Assembly: GCF_002849655.1 (NCBI RefSeq) | Contig: NZ_PDNW01000017.1 | Location: 24,446 to 88,445 of the forward strand | DNA from: Pollutimonas subterranea | GTDB taxonomy: Bacteria > Pseudomonadota > Gammaproteobacteria > Burkholderiales > Burkholderiaceae_B | Reading direction: 5' to 3' | DNA: 64,000 bases | In this document: piece after piece, positions 41,842-49,469 of the stretch | How the letters are laid out: every line of letters begins with the position of its first letter | Position numbering within the stretch: position 1 is the stretch's first letter | Program-made: the position numbers and the translations under genes | Notes under the pieces: generated by a model | What the model saw: only the letters and a program-made list of their open reading frames with translations | Told to the model about the DNA's origin: nothing | Database searches by the model: none

Positions 41842-42088
41842 GGTTGTTGTAAAACTCCTTATAAATCATTGTGTTATATAGGTTTATTAAAGTAATTTAT
41901 AAGGTATTGGTGCAGGACTAAGTGCTTTTGTTTTTGCGACCAATGCTGAACAGCAGTATCTCAATTGAGATGTGCGCAAGCAACCGTTCGCGTTACATCT
42001 AACTCCACGGAATTAGTCCCACAGCTTGTGGGACTAATTCGGAGCTGCCGATACCCACTACAAAACAGTACGTTTTCCAGCCATGGTC
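41842..42088. other. Non-coding left end of the guaA element
   Basis: No gene is seen in these 247 AT-rich bases. They hold a perfect inverted repeat CCTTATAAAT (41857-41866) / ATTTATAAGG (41895-41904) and the hairpin annotated separately. Position next to att1 suggests element-end recombination or regulatory sites. Confidence 0.5.
42010..42040. repeat. Perfect 14-bp-arm hairpin
   Basis: GAATTAGTCCCACA and TGTGGGACTAATTC pair perfectly around GCT. No T run follows, so a simple intrinsic terminator is unlikely. It lies about 170 bases inside att1; role unknown. Confidence 0.6.
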
Positions 42089-42324
42089 ATATCAGCTGAA
42101 TCGCACTTCCAGCTTCTTACCAAGAGCGGCTGCATATTTCTGAAGCGTAGCAATTGACGGGGAATGCTTGCCAGTGACCAGCGCATTTTCCAGCCGCGCT
42201 ACAGCCGGTGCCTTGGTACCCATGCGTTCGACTACTTGGGCCTGCGTGAGCCCGGCTTCAGCCCGGGCCTTCAGGATAGTGTCCAGCATCGGCATTTCCT
42301 CGCGCTCGATGCGCTCGTACTCAG
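42089..42324. repeat. Repeat A copy 1 (antitoxin region)
   Basis: About 236 bases that recur in the same orientation at 57697-57929 with a few substitutions and small deletions. It covers most of the antitoxin gene. Its left boundary (ATATCAGCTG) is identical in both copies. Confidence 0.8.
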
Positions 42325-42397
42325 CACGTACGGCTGGATCGTCCATCATTTTTTTAATCAGTTCATCGGTAAGCGATCCACTATCCCCATGCTTCAC
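42092..42397 (-). CDS. XRE-family antitoxin, orphan, with IS66-derived N-terminus
   Basis: A 101-residue protein with a helix-turn-helix at about 45-90 (KARAEAGLTQAQVVERMGTK...AVARLENALVTGK) and the LEVRFS end typical of antitoxins paired with HigB/Gp49-type RelE toxins. The first ten codons, including the ATG, lie inside the tip of the IS66 element starting at 42369, so the native N-terminus and the toxin gene that should precede it are gone. An internal ATG at 42349 may be used instead. A second, broken copy lies at 57704-57929. Confidence 0.75.
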   Translation of the reverse strand: MKHGDSGSLTDELIKKMMDDPAVRAEYERIEREEMPMLDTILKARAEAGLTQAQVVERMGTKAPAVARLENALVTGKHSPSIATLQKYAAALGKKLEVRFS

Positions 42398-44045
42398 ATG
42401 CTTTGAGATTCATGGCAAGGTCTTCGTCGGTGGTGTTCCACGGTAACAGTTTTTCAATGTCGTCCACGTTACGCGCAAACGGCAATTGCTCCAGAACAAA
42501 GCGCAGCCAGGCATAGGGCTCCTTACCGTTGGCTTTGGCCGTTTCGATGAGCGAGTACACGACGGCACTGGCATGGGCGCCCGCTGGCGTATCGGCAAAG
42601 AGCCAGCCTTTACGACCGACCACAAACGGCCTGATGGAATTCTCACACAGGTTATTGTCGATGGGCAGGTCGCCTTGTTCGGTATAGCGGATCAGCTTGG
42701 GCCACATCTTGGCTAAATAAGCCAAGGCTTCGCCCAGTTTGCTTTTTGGGGTGATCCCGCCCAGGTGTTGATCCAGCCAGGCCTTCAAGTTAGCCAGGGC
42801 AGGCAGGCTTTTCTCCTGGCGCAACCGGTAGCGCTCATCACAGTTCATTTCTTTGGCGTCGCGTTCAATGGCGTAGAGTCGCGCAAATAAGGAGATCGCT
42901 TGATCAGCGCGTCCACTTTTACCTTTGGGCTGTGCGCGTTTGGCTTCAACAAACTTACGTCGCGCATGGGCCATACAGGCTAAATGTTCAACCCCGTTCT
43001 GGCGGGCGATGGCCCCATAGCCTTCGTAGCCGTCGGTCATCAGATACCCTTGCCAGTCTGCAAGCAGGCGCACGGGTACCGCCCCTGCACGGCGGGGATC
43101 ATAATCAAACAGGACAACCGGTTTGTCGGGCGGGCCGGATCGCTGCACCCACATATAGCTCTTGGAGGACGGTGCTTTATCCGGTTCTTTGAGCACCTGC
43201 ACGGTGGTTTCATCCATGTGGATGACACGCGCCTCTAACAGCGCATCGCGCAGCAGATTATGGATGGGCTGTAAGGCTTGCGCTATTTTAATGGCAGCGC
43301 GCGCCAGGCTTTGCCGGGGAACGGTCACGCCGTGGCGCTCTAGAACCGTGGCAAAGCGATTCAGTGGCAAGCCATCGGCGTATTTGACCGTGAGCAGCAT
43401 GGCCAGCAAACCCGCCCCGAAGTTGCTGCGCGGCAGGACTTGGGCCGGTGCCGGCTGTTGTACGGGTTTGCTATCGCCCTTCGGGCAGGCATAGATGGGG
43501 CGCACGGTCTTGCGCACCAGGATTCTCATGGGAATGATATCGAGCTGTTCGCTGACGTCCTGACCGATCTGGGTCATTGACGTGCCGCATTCGCAGGTGC
43601 GCTGGGCCTGGGGCACGTCAATGACGTGTTCGACGCGAGGAAGATCAGGAGGCAGGGGCTGACGCTTACCGCGTTTGCGTTGATGCGCCACGCCCGTCAA
43701 GCTCGGCGCCCCGTCATGCGGGTCATCGAACTCGGGTCCGCCTGCCAGGAGTTCGGCTTCATTAAACAGCTGGCCCTGGGTTTCGCTGCTGGGGCCAAAC
43801 TGGCGGTAGCGCGCCAGGCGCCAGTTTTCGATAATCTTTTGAACTTCTGCCGCGACGCCCTTGGCAATTTGTGTTTGAATTTCCTTTTGGATAACGCCAT
43901 CCAGGGCGGCAAGCAATTGCTCGCGATCAGCCGCCAAGACGGCACGCAGCTCTTGGGCGGTGCGCGGCAGCGGGTCTGTTGGAACAGACTCGGGAAGCTT
44001 GATTTTTTGAAGCAGCGATGAGGGCAATACAGCATCGGAAGACAT
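42381..44045 (-). CDS. tnpC: IS66 transposase TnpC
   Basis: A 554-residue DDE transposase. An N-terminal leucine-zipper-like and helical region is followed by a zinc-finger-like segment (VPQAQRTCECGTSM) and the catalytic core (VIHMDETTVQV near 270; MTDGYEGYGAI; DNNLCENSIRPFVVGRKGWLF near 480 with the glutamate). Length is normal for IS66, so it looks intact. The C-terminal codons lie in the inverted-repeat tip. Confidence 0.9.
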   Translation of the reverse strand: MSSDAVLPSSLLQKIKLPESVPTDPLPRTAQELRAVLAADREQLLAALDGVIQKEIQTQIAKGVAAEVQKIIENWRLARYRQFGPSSETQGQLFNEAELLAGGPEFDDPHDGAPSLTGVAHQRKRGKRQPLPPDLPRVEHVIDVPQAQRTCECGTSMTQIGQDVSEQLDIIPMRILVRKTVRPIYACPKGDSKPVQQPAPAQVLPRSNFGAGLLAMLLTVKYADGLPLNRFATVLERHGVTVPRQSLARAAIKIAQALQPIHNLLRDALLEARVIHMDETTVQVLKEPDKAPSSKSYMWVQRSGPPDKPVVLFDYDPRRAGAVPVRLLADWQGYLMTDGYEGYGAIARQNGVEHLACMAHARRKFVEAKRAQPKGKSGRADQAISLFARLYAIERDAKEMNCDERYRLRQEKSLPALANLKAWLDQHLGGITPKSKLGEALAYLAKMWPKLIRYTEQGDLPIDNNLCENSIRPFVVGRKGWLFADTPAGAHASAVVYSLIETAKANGKEPYAWLRFVLEQLPFARNVDDIEKLLPWNTTDEDLAMNLKACEAWG

Positions 44046-44066
44046 GCTGTATTATACCCCAATTAC

Positions 44067-44429
44067 CTACGCAACGCTCTGATAACTCGCGGTTTTATGC
44101 GGTGCGCTGGCCCACAGATCAAAGCCTTCCAGCAACCACTCAAGCTCACGCAACGAGAGGCGATAGGTTCCCCGTTTGGAGGGGTTCTGGGGCCAGGCAA
44201 AGCGCTCTTGCTCCAGGCGCTTTTGCCATAAACAGAAGCCATTGCGGTGCCAATAAAGGATCTTGATGCTGGTGCGCCGACGGTTGATGAAGACATACAA
44301 CGCCGGGGCAAAAAGGTTCAGCGCCAGGTCCTGCTCCACAATGGCCGCCAGCCCGTTGATCTGCTTGCGAAAGTCGACCGGTTCCCGATGCAGATGTACG
44401 GCGTGAATTTGGCATCCCGGGTGCATCAT
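44067..44429 (-). CDS. tnpB: IS66 accessory protein TnpB
   Basis: About 120 residues of the IS66 Orf2 type (HLHREPVDFRKQINGLAAIV early, then LYVFINRRRTSIKILYWHRNGFCLW). TnpB is required for transposition in the family but its biochemistry is not settled. It starts at an ATGATG overlapping the tnpA stop, and 21 bases separate it from tnpC. Confidence 0.88.
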   Translation of the reverse strand: MMHPGCQIHAVHLHREPVDFRKQINGLAAIVEQDLALNLFAPALYVFINRRRTSIKILYWHRNGFCLWQKRLEQERFAWPQNPSKRGTYRLSLRELEWLLEGFDLWASAPHKTASYQSVA

Positions 44430-44758
44430 CGTTCTCGCGTGCTGGCATTCACCAGCGATGCCAGCCAGTGCGGATCCGGCAAGCCAGCCAGGCGCAGCTC
44501 CATACCTGCGGCCAGCCTCAGGGTGCATGCGATGTCTGTCGCGCGGTACGTATCAATCTCCAGCGCCACAAAACGGCTGCGTAGCGCGACCTGATCCGAG
44601 GGGGTCGTCTGCGCGTGAATATCCCCGCTTTTTAATCGATTGCGCCAGGCATAGAGCCGCTGTGCAACCAACCCTTCGCGCCGAGCATAGTCGGCGGTCG
44701 AAATACCTTCGGCGTCAATGGCGCTCAAGTGCGCCTGCCAGAATTCCTGTGTCTGCAT
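44426..44758 (-). CDS. tnpA: IS66 accessory protein TnpA
   Basis: A 110-residue protein of the IS66 Orf1 type with an N-terminal helix-turn-helix region (EFWQAHLSAIDAEGISTADYARREGLVAQRLYAWRNRLK read as two segments). It overlaps tnpB by four bases, so the set is translationally coupled. Confidence 0.85.
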   Translation of the reverse strand: MQTQEFWQAHLSAIDAEGISTADYARREGLVAQRLYAWRNRLKSGDIHAQTTPSDQVALRSRFVALEIDTYRATDIACTLRLAAGMELRLAGLPDPHWLASLVNASTRER

Positions 44759-44845
44759 TTCCTATTGCTCCTGATGTAAAACCAAAAGCAACAGAATGCC
44801 AAAGATGAGCTACGCCGACAATAATGGGGATGATGGATCGCTTAC

Positions 44846-45603
44846 ATTACATCACCCTGTACTTTCCGGAAATGGAACACTACTTCAACAGCTCTCGTTC
44901 GGAGTGGTTTTGTCGGTTTTTGTTGAAGTTCCCAACACCGGCCTCAATCACACGGTACCGCTGTCAGACCTTCGTTAAACGTGCCTGGGATGTGGTCGGT
45001 CGAAAGGTGAGCAAGCAGAGCAAACTGGAAGAAATTTATGCGCTCGCCCACCAATCGGTTGGGTTGCCAGTCGCTTTAGACAGCGTCGCTGTGCAAACCT
45101 TCAAATTGCAAATAACGCGATTTCTTGAGTTGACCCAGCTACGCAAAAAACTTGAGCAACAGGCCGATAGTTTCTTGTCATCACGCTCAGACTACCATCG
45201 TCTGCGATCTATACCTGGCATTGGTCCCATCATTGCTTTAATCATATTGGCTGAAAGTGGCGATCTGACACGCTTTAGTCATTATCGCCAGTTTCTGGCC
45301 TTTTGCGGATTTAACCTATCCGCTCAACAAAGCGGAAGCAAACGTGGCGCCTACCGTCTCTCGAAACGCGGCAATAGTCGCCTGCGTTACGCTTTCTGGT
45401 TGGCCGCAACCGTTGCAATCAACATGAAAGAAAATGCGTTTCGGCAAAAATTTGTCAGATATGTGCAGCGTGATCCGACCGATGCAGACTTATGTCGCAA
45501 AGCGCGGGTCGCGGTGGCCGCCAAGATGGCGCGGGTGGCGCATGCGGTGGTTAAACAAAATGTGAACTATATCGGGTTTTATGAGGTTAGCCATGGGACG
45601 TAA
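44846..45603 (+). pseudogene. IS110-family transposase, 5' part missing
   Basis: About 250 codons of a DEDD transposase remain. The C-terminal transposase_20 region is intact (LRSIPGIGPIIALIIL, then FLAFCGFNLSAQQSGSKRG and RRG-type SKRGNSRLRYAFWLAA), but the N-terminal RuvC-like catalytic domain is absent. The reading frame runs directly out of the IS66 tip. The IS66 event probably removed the first 150 or so codons. It is followed by about 160 non-coding bases of IS remnant (45604-45766). Confidence 0.85.
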
Positions 45604-45766
45604 GTCACGAGGGCCGTCAGGGCGCTGAGAGGCGACCCCATAGATAATGCTCCACGCCCATGGCTATTTGATAACTGCTGTGTGAAGCTTGTTTAGGCCG
45701 GTTGATTCGGACCTTCTGTATATTATGGTGAGCATCTAACATGATGCCGTCGGCACAGAGCATGCA

Positions 45767-46393
45767 TTAAGCAGCGCCCCCTGGGTGGGTGCTAGGGACG
45801 GATTTTGTCTGAAAATGACTTGACAGCGCAGGTAGCTCGTTGTCACAACGTAAGCACGCGGGCTTGCCCCGCCATTCAATGATCGGATCCAGCGCCCGCG
45901 TGACTCGCTCGGCCGGCAGCGAGAAGTCCACTTCAATGCCCAGACCTTCGCGGTTAAAGTCGTCGACCACGTTAAAGAGCCGAATGCTGCGGCCGTCCGC
46001 CAGCTGATCGTGCATAAAATCCATCGACCAAATCTGGTTTATCGCGGTGGCCGTGCCCAAGGGTTCGGGGCGTTCGCGCACGAGGCGCTTTCTGGGCTTG
46101 ATGCGCAGGTTCAGTTCCAGTTCGCGATAGATGCGGTAAATTCTTTTGTGGTTCCACTTGAAGCCTTTAACGTTGCGTAGGTACAGGAAACATAAGCCAA
46201 AACCCCAGTTGCGCTGGGCCGTGGTGAGCCGCAATAGCCAGTCAGCAATTACGTCATTTTCATGCGCGTGCTTCGCCTGATAGTGGTAGCCGCTCTGGCT
46301 GATGCCAAACGCCTCGCACGCCAGGCGGATGCTGGATTTAAAGTGCTCAATGGCACAGCGCGCCATCTCTTTGCGTCGAGATGGCGCTACCAC
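45767..46393 (-). pseudogene. IS3-family OrfB transposase, C-terminally truncated
   Basis: The frame encodes an IS3 OrfB up to the second catalytic aspartate. HTH_21-like [16 protein letters not shown], the first aspartate in [15 protein letters not shown], and CLRCDNE near residue 185 are present. The sequence then leaves the family, and the final D-x35-E glutamate region is missing, so it should be inactive. OrfA overlaps at 46387 in the usual frameshifting arrangement. Confidence 0.82.
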
Positions 46394-46712
46394 TTTTTTC
46401 GTAGCGCTTCTTGCACCATTTCAGCCTTCAGGCGCTCTTCGGCGTACATCTTCTTCAAGCGGGTATTCTCCGCCTCCAGCTCCTTCAGGCGAGCCATCAT
46501 CGAGGTGTCCATGCCGCCGCATTTAGCGCGCCACTTGTAAAACGAGGCGCTGCTCATACCGTGCTCGCGGCACAGTTCTGGCACGGGTGTCCCGGCTTGC
46601 GCTTGTTTGAGGATCGCCATGATCTGGCTATCGGTGTATCGCGACTTTTTCATTGAATTTCCTTTTATGGAAATTCTACCTTCGATCGCTGCGTTTTAAT
46701 GGGGGTATTACC
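45833..46712 (-). mobile_element. Partial IS3-family element
   Basis: It carries orfA and truncated orfB. The right boundary is estimated from the sequence past orfA; the left boundary is the point where OrfB homology stops. No matching inverted repeat was found on the left. Confidence 0.6.
46387..46653 (-). CDS. IS3-family OrfA
   Basis: An 88-residue HTH_8-type transposase subunit: [42 protein letters not shown], then a leucine-zipper-like [18 protein letters not shown]. Its end overlaps OrfB by seven bases. The element's right end appears near 46712, where an AT-rich stretch ends in GGGGGTATTACC; the left end is lost with the OrfB C-terminus. Confidence 0.85.
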   Translation of the reverse strand: MKKSRYTDSQIMAILKQAQAGTPVPELCREHGMSSASFYKWRAKCGGMDTSMMARLKELEAENTRLKKMYAEERLKAEMVQEALRKKW

Positions 46713-46743
46713 GTCTTGGTGTTCTTTCTAAGGATAGTAAAAC

Positions 46744-47751
46744 TCATTTGCCGAGTTTTTCCTGTATAGCCTGGCACTGGGCTATCAGAGCATCGAAAGG
46801 CTCAACGTCGTCCAGAAACAGACCGTCATCGACCATGTGTTGATAGTCGGTTGCCAACTTGGTCAAGGCGTCTTCAGTGGGCACAAGCTGGAGATTTCCA
46901 CGCACTGCAGCGTGATAGTCAATCCGCTTTCCCTGTGCATCTTTTTCCGTGAAGAATATGGTCTTGTGATCGGCTACAGCGGTGGCGAGTGCTTGATCCA
47001 ATAATGCCGTGTCAGCTATACCGGCAGTATCCAGACGGGCGATGTCATGCCAATGGCGCGCGAATCGGTCTCCACCGCGGAAACTACCTTGAGCGCAAAA
47101 GACATGGATCGCTGTGGCTTTTTCCCAGAAGGTTCGTTCGGCACGCATCACATTCGGTGTTGCCTCGGGAAACGCCACACCTTGCAAGTGTGGCGCTGCA
47201 TCGCAATGAATTGACCGCAGTTCCGAGGGTTCTCCGGTGGATCGCGCACCAAATTCGAGCATGACGGAGGAGGGGATGTATCCTGTCCCTGAAGCCAAGG
47301 GTTGATAGTCGATGAAGACCTTGTCGGCTTCAGCCCGGACTGTGGCAGGCAAGTTGTGCTGCGCCAAGTCTTGTTGAAGAAGGGGGATGACATCAGTCGC
47401 TGCCCAGTCAACTAAGCGGGAACGGATCTCTTTGCTCCATTTTTTTTCCTGAGACTTGCTGGCTGGGAGTGGATCGTTTGTGTCGCCGATCAGATCGGGC
47501 GCAATGGCTCGGATGTCGTAGGTGAGATCCACATCTTCGGAGAAACGCTGAATGACACCATAAGCCTTCGACAGGGAGGTGCCGCCTTTGAATACCAGGT
47601 GTGATGCATAGGGTGCGGTGAAAATGTGTCGCAACGACCACACTACCCAGACATCTTTTTCCAGCAGATGAGGAGGACGCCCCGACATGTTGGCAGCCTG
47701 CTCAAGCGCTTCCAGGCGATCTTTGATGGAAAGGCCGAAGAATTCAGCCAT
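46744..47751 (-). CDS. abiEii: AbiEii-type nucleotidyltransferase toxin
   Basis: A 335-residue DUF1814/AbiEii protein. The nucleotidyltransferase motif HLVFKGGTSLSKAYGVIQRF followed by SEDVDL near residues 45-70 is diagnostic. Such toxins block growth by modifying nucleic-acid targets and form type IV systems with AbiEi, limiting phage. The ATG at 47751 overlaps the antitoxin stop by eight bases; the upstream in-frame extension lies in the antitoxin gene. It appears complete. Confidence 0.85.
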   Translation of the reverse strand: MAEFFGLSIKDRLEALEQAANMSGRPPHLLEKDVWVVWSLRHIFTAPYASHLVFKGGTSLSKAYGVIQRFSEDVDLTYDIRAIAPDLIGDTNDPLPASKSQEKKWSKEIRSRLVDWAATDVIPLLQQDLAQHNLPATVRAEADKVFIDYQPLASGTGYIPSSVMLEFGARSTGEPSELRSIHCDAAPHLQGVAFPEATPNVMRAERTFWEKATAIHVFCAQGSFRGGDRFARHWHDIARLDTAGIADTALLDQALATAVADHKTIFFTEKDAQGKRIDYHAAVRGNLQLVPTEDALTKLATDYQHMVDDGLFLDDVEPFDALIAQCQAIQEKLGK

Positions 47752-48340
47752 GGGACACCAGAACGCTGATTTTCTGTGCCATCCAGGTCGGCAGACGCCC
47801 ACGTGCTGAAGTCATTTTTTCCACTTCAGCGGGTGATAGTTTGGCGCGCAACGTACGTATTGCTTTACCGGATTTTTCTGGTCCCAGCCAGGCCAGTGCA
47901 CGCACGGCATCGCCAGCGGCGCGATCCGGGTAAATCAATTGCCATCCAGGTGCGTGACGCAGTTCCACTTTCTGCGCACCTAACTGCAGGTGCCGACTTG
48001 GACCGGATGTCAGATAGATGGCCTGCATAGGAACTTGCGTCGTGAGGCCTAGTGCGTTGGCAGAGGATGCACCGTGCGGCACAATGGTCTCGCCACGTTG
48101 CTTAGCCAGATTTTCGACCATTTTGGCTGTTGAGGGCGCACGGGTCCCAAAGCGGTTTTCGATTGGCAATACATAGATGCCACGGCTCGCACGCAACAAA
48201 CGACCGCGCTGAGCTAGGCGGGACAGAGCTTGGTCTACGGCAGCACGATTGCCCAGGTGCAGTAACTCTTTTGCGACCAAAGGCGCGCCCTCCGGTAAGC
48301 CGGTAGCGTGCTCAAGTATTCTTTTGGAAAGAGTCTGCAT
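47744..48340 (-). CDS. abiEi: AbiEi-type antitoxin
   Basis: A 198-residue protein with an N-terminal winged helix (LGNRAAVDQALSRLAQRGRLLRASRGIYVLP, about 30-60) and an AbiEi C-terminal region (SGPSRHLQLGAQKVELRHAP). AbiEi proteins repress their own operon and neutralise AbiEii without binding it. ATG 48340 is chosen because AGGAGG sits eight bases before it; an in-frame ATG at 48385 would overlap the promoter. Confidence 0.85.
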   Translation of the reverse strand: MQTLSKRILEHATGLPEGAPLVAKELLHLGNRAAVDQALSRLAQRGRLLRASRGIYVLPIENRFGTRAPSTAKMVENLAKQRGETIVPHGASSANALGLTTQVPMQAIYLTSGPSRHLQLGAQKVELRHAPGWQLIYPDRAAGDAVRALAWLGPEKSGKAIRTLRAKLSPAEVEKMTSARGRLPTWMAQKISVLVSHG

Positions 48341-48363
48341 AAGGTCGCCTCCTGATTGGTAGA

Positions 48364-48392
48364 AATATAACAAAGTTTCTGACACTTTTCAA
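48364..48392 (-). promoter_or_regulatory. Promoter of the AbiE operon
   Basis: On the minus strand TTGAAA (48392-48387) and TATATT (48369-48364) are separated by exactly 17 bases, close to sigma70 consensus. The start would fall near 48357, just before the AGGAGG of abiEi. A palindrome ATCGTACGAT lies about ten bases further upstream and may be an operator. Confidence 0.65.
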
Positions 48393-48530
48393 GTTGAGCG
48401 GAAGATCGTACGATATAATATGTTCGGTAATTGTGCTGCTAACGTTTAGATTTACGCCCGCAATGCGCTCCATCTCCCGCGCCCACTTTTGCCCCGGAAG
48501 GGGATATTCGAACTACCAGCGAGTAAACCG

Positions 48531-49241
48531 ATGAACACCAGCGAAAAGATCTATTCCGGCAAGACCAAGGACCTGTACGCCCTGCCGAATGACAACATCC
48601 TCCTCGTTTTCAAAGACAACGTCACCGGCGAGGACGGCGTCATCGACCCGGGCGCCAACACCGTCATCGGTCAGGTCGAAGGCAAAGGCCGAAAGTCTCT
48701 TGCCATGACCGACCATTTCTTCAAGTGCCTCCACATTGCCGGCATCCCCACCCACTTGGTGCGTCTCGATCTTGAGCAGGCCAGCATGGAAGTCCGTCGC
48801 GCCGAGCCACTGGGCAAGGACATCAGCGGCAAGGGCGGCCTCGAGTTCATCTGCCGCACCCGGCCCTGGGGCAGCTTCCAGCGCCGCTACCAGAACTACA
48901 TCCAGGACACCGTGCACAAGCTTGACGACCTCGTCGAGATCACCATCAAGGACGATGAACGCGGCGATCCCCTCATCAACGACGACACCATCGTTGCCCT
49001 CGGCCTCCTTACCCAGCAGCACCTCGAGCAGGCCAAGGACCTCACCCGCCGGGTGTGTCGCATCGTCGAGGCCGATTTGGCCGAGAAGGGCCTAACCTTG
49101 ATCGACATGAAGATCGAAATCGGCTTCGTCAGCGGCGAGGTCGTGGTCATCGACGAGGTCTCGGCGGATGCGATGCGGGTCATGGACGAAGAGGGCAGGG
49201 TGCTGGATAACGGGACGCTGTACGAAAAGATGATCCCCTAG
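48531..49241 (+). CDS. purC: SAICAR synthase-like protein (PurC), probably acquired
   Basis: A 236-residue protein of the short bacterial PurC type: IYSGKTKDLY start, FKDNVTGEDG, ICRTRPWGSFQRRY near residue 110 and LIDMKIEIGFVSGEVVVIDEVSADAMR near 205 (read as two segments). PurC condenses CAIR with aspartate. The usual D-E-x-S-P-D-[GS]-x-R loop reads DEVSADAMR here, and the C-terminal 20 or so residues of E. coli PurC are absent. Codons are strikingly C-ending compared with neighbours. It is likely a horizontally acquired second copy; altered activity is possible. Confidence 0.75.
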   Translation: MNTSEKIYSGKTKDLYALPNDNILLVFKDNVTGEDGVIDPGANTVIGQVEGKGRKSLAMTDHFFKCLHIAGIPTHLVRLDLEQASMEVRRAEPLGKDISGKGGLEFICRTRPWGSFQRRYQNYIQDTVHKLDDLVEITIKDDERGDPLINDDTIVALGLLTQQHLEQAKDLTRRVCRIVEADLAEKGLTLIDMKIEIGFVSGEVVVIDEVSADAMRVMDEEGRVLDNGTLYEKMIP

Positions 49242-49260
49242 GGTGGTGGCGCACACCTGA

Positions 49261-49469
49261 CAGCACAAAACACCTCAGTTTAGGTGCCAGGGAAGATGGG
49301 CCAGACGCCGTCTGACCCATCTTTGGATGGACCGGATAAATCTCGTCACAGCCTCCGACTGGTGAATAATTCTACTTTATAGTCTCCGGTATAGCGCCAT
49401 GCACAACACGTAAAAAGCACTATTCCAATACCACGGTCTAGCGATTTTCCTCAAAAATCAGCATTTATG
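49261..49469. repeat. Repeat R copy 1, between purC and ttrA
   Basis: 209 bases that recur in the same orientation at 58220-58426 with about 90 percent identity by eye, and in part at 57638-57700. It starts 20 bases after purC and ends two bases past the ttrA stop codon. It contains two hairpins (CACCT/AGGTG at 49271-49286 and the terminator-like stem at 49295-49321). Confidence 0.85.
49295..49321. terminator. Hairpin between convergent purC and ttrA
   Basis: GATGGGCCAGACG pairs with CGTCTGACCCATC (one mismatch, one-base loop), followed by TTTGG. It lies between two convergent genes, so it may terminate both. The equivalent stem in R copy 2 is weakened by substitutions. Confidence 0.55.

Larger units (their letters stand above)
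42369..44845 (-). mobile_element. IS66-family insertion sequence, complete
   Basis: 2,477 bases bounded by inverted repeats of about 22 bases: GTAAGCGATCCACTATCCCC at the left and GTAAGCGATCCATCATCCCC at the right (read inward), with tnpA, tnpB and tnpC inside. The eight bases outside each end differ (GTTCATCG and ATTACATC), so there is no target duplication. The left flank is an antitoxin gene and the right flank an IS110 gene, as expected after a deletion or recombination between IS66 copies. Confidence 0.88.

Noticed and set aside
41842..42088. A tRNA gene as integration target next to guaA
   Set aside because: No cloverleaf or CCA end could be drawn. The repeated core lies in guaA itself.
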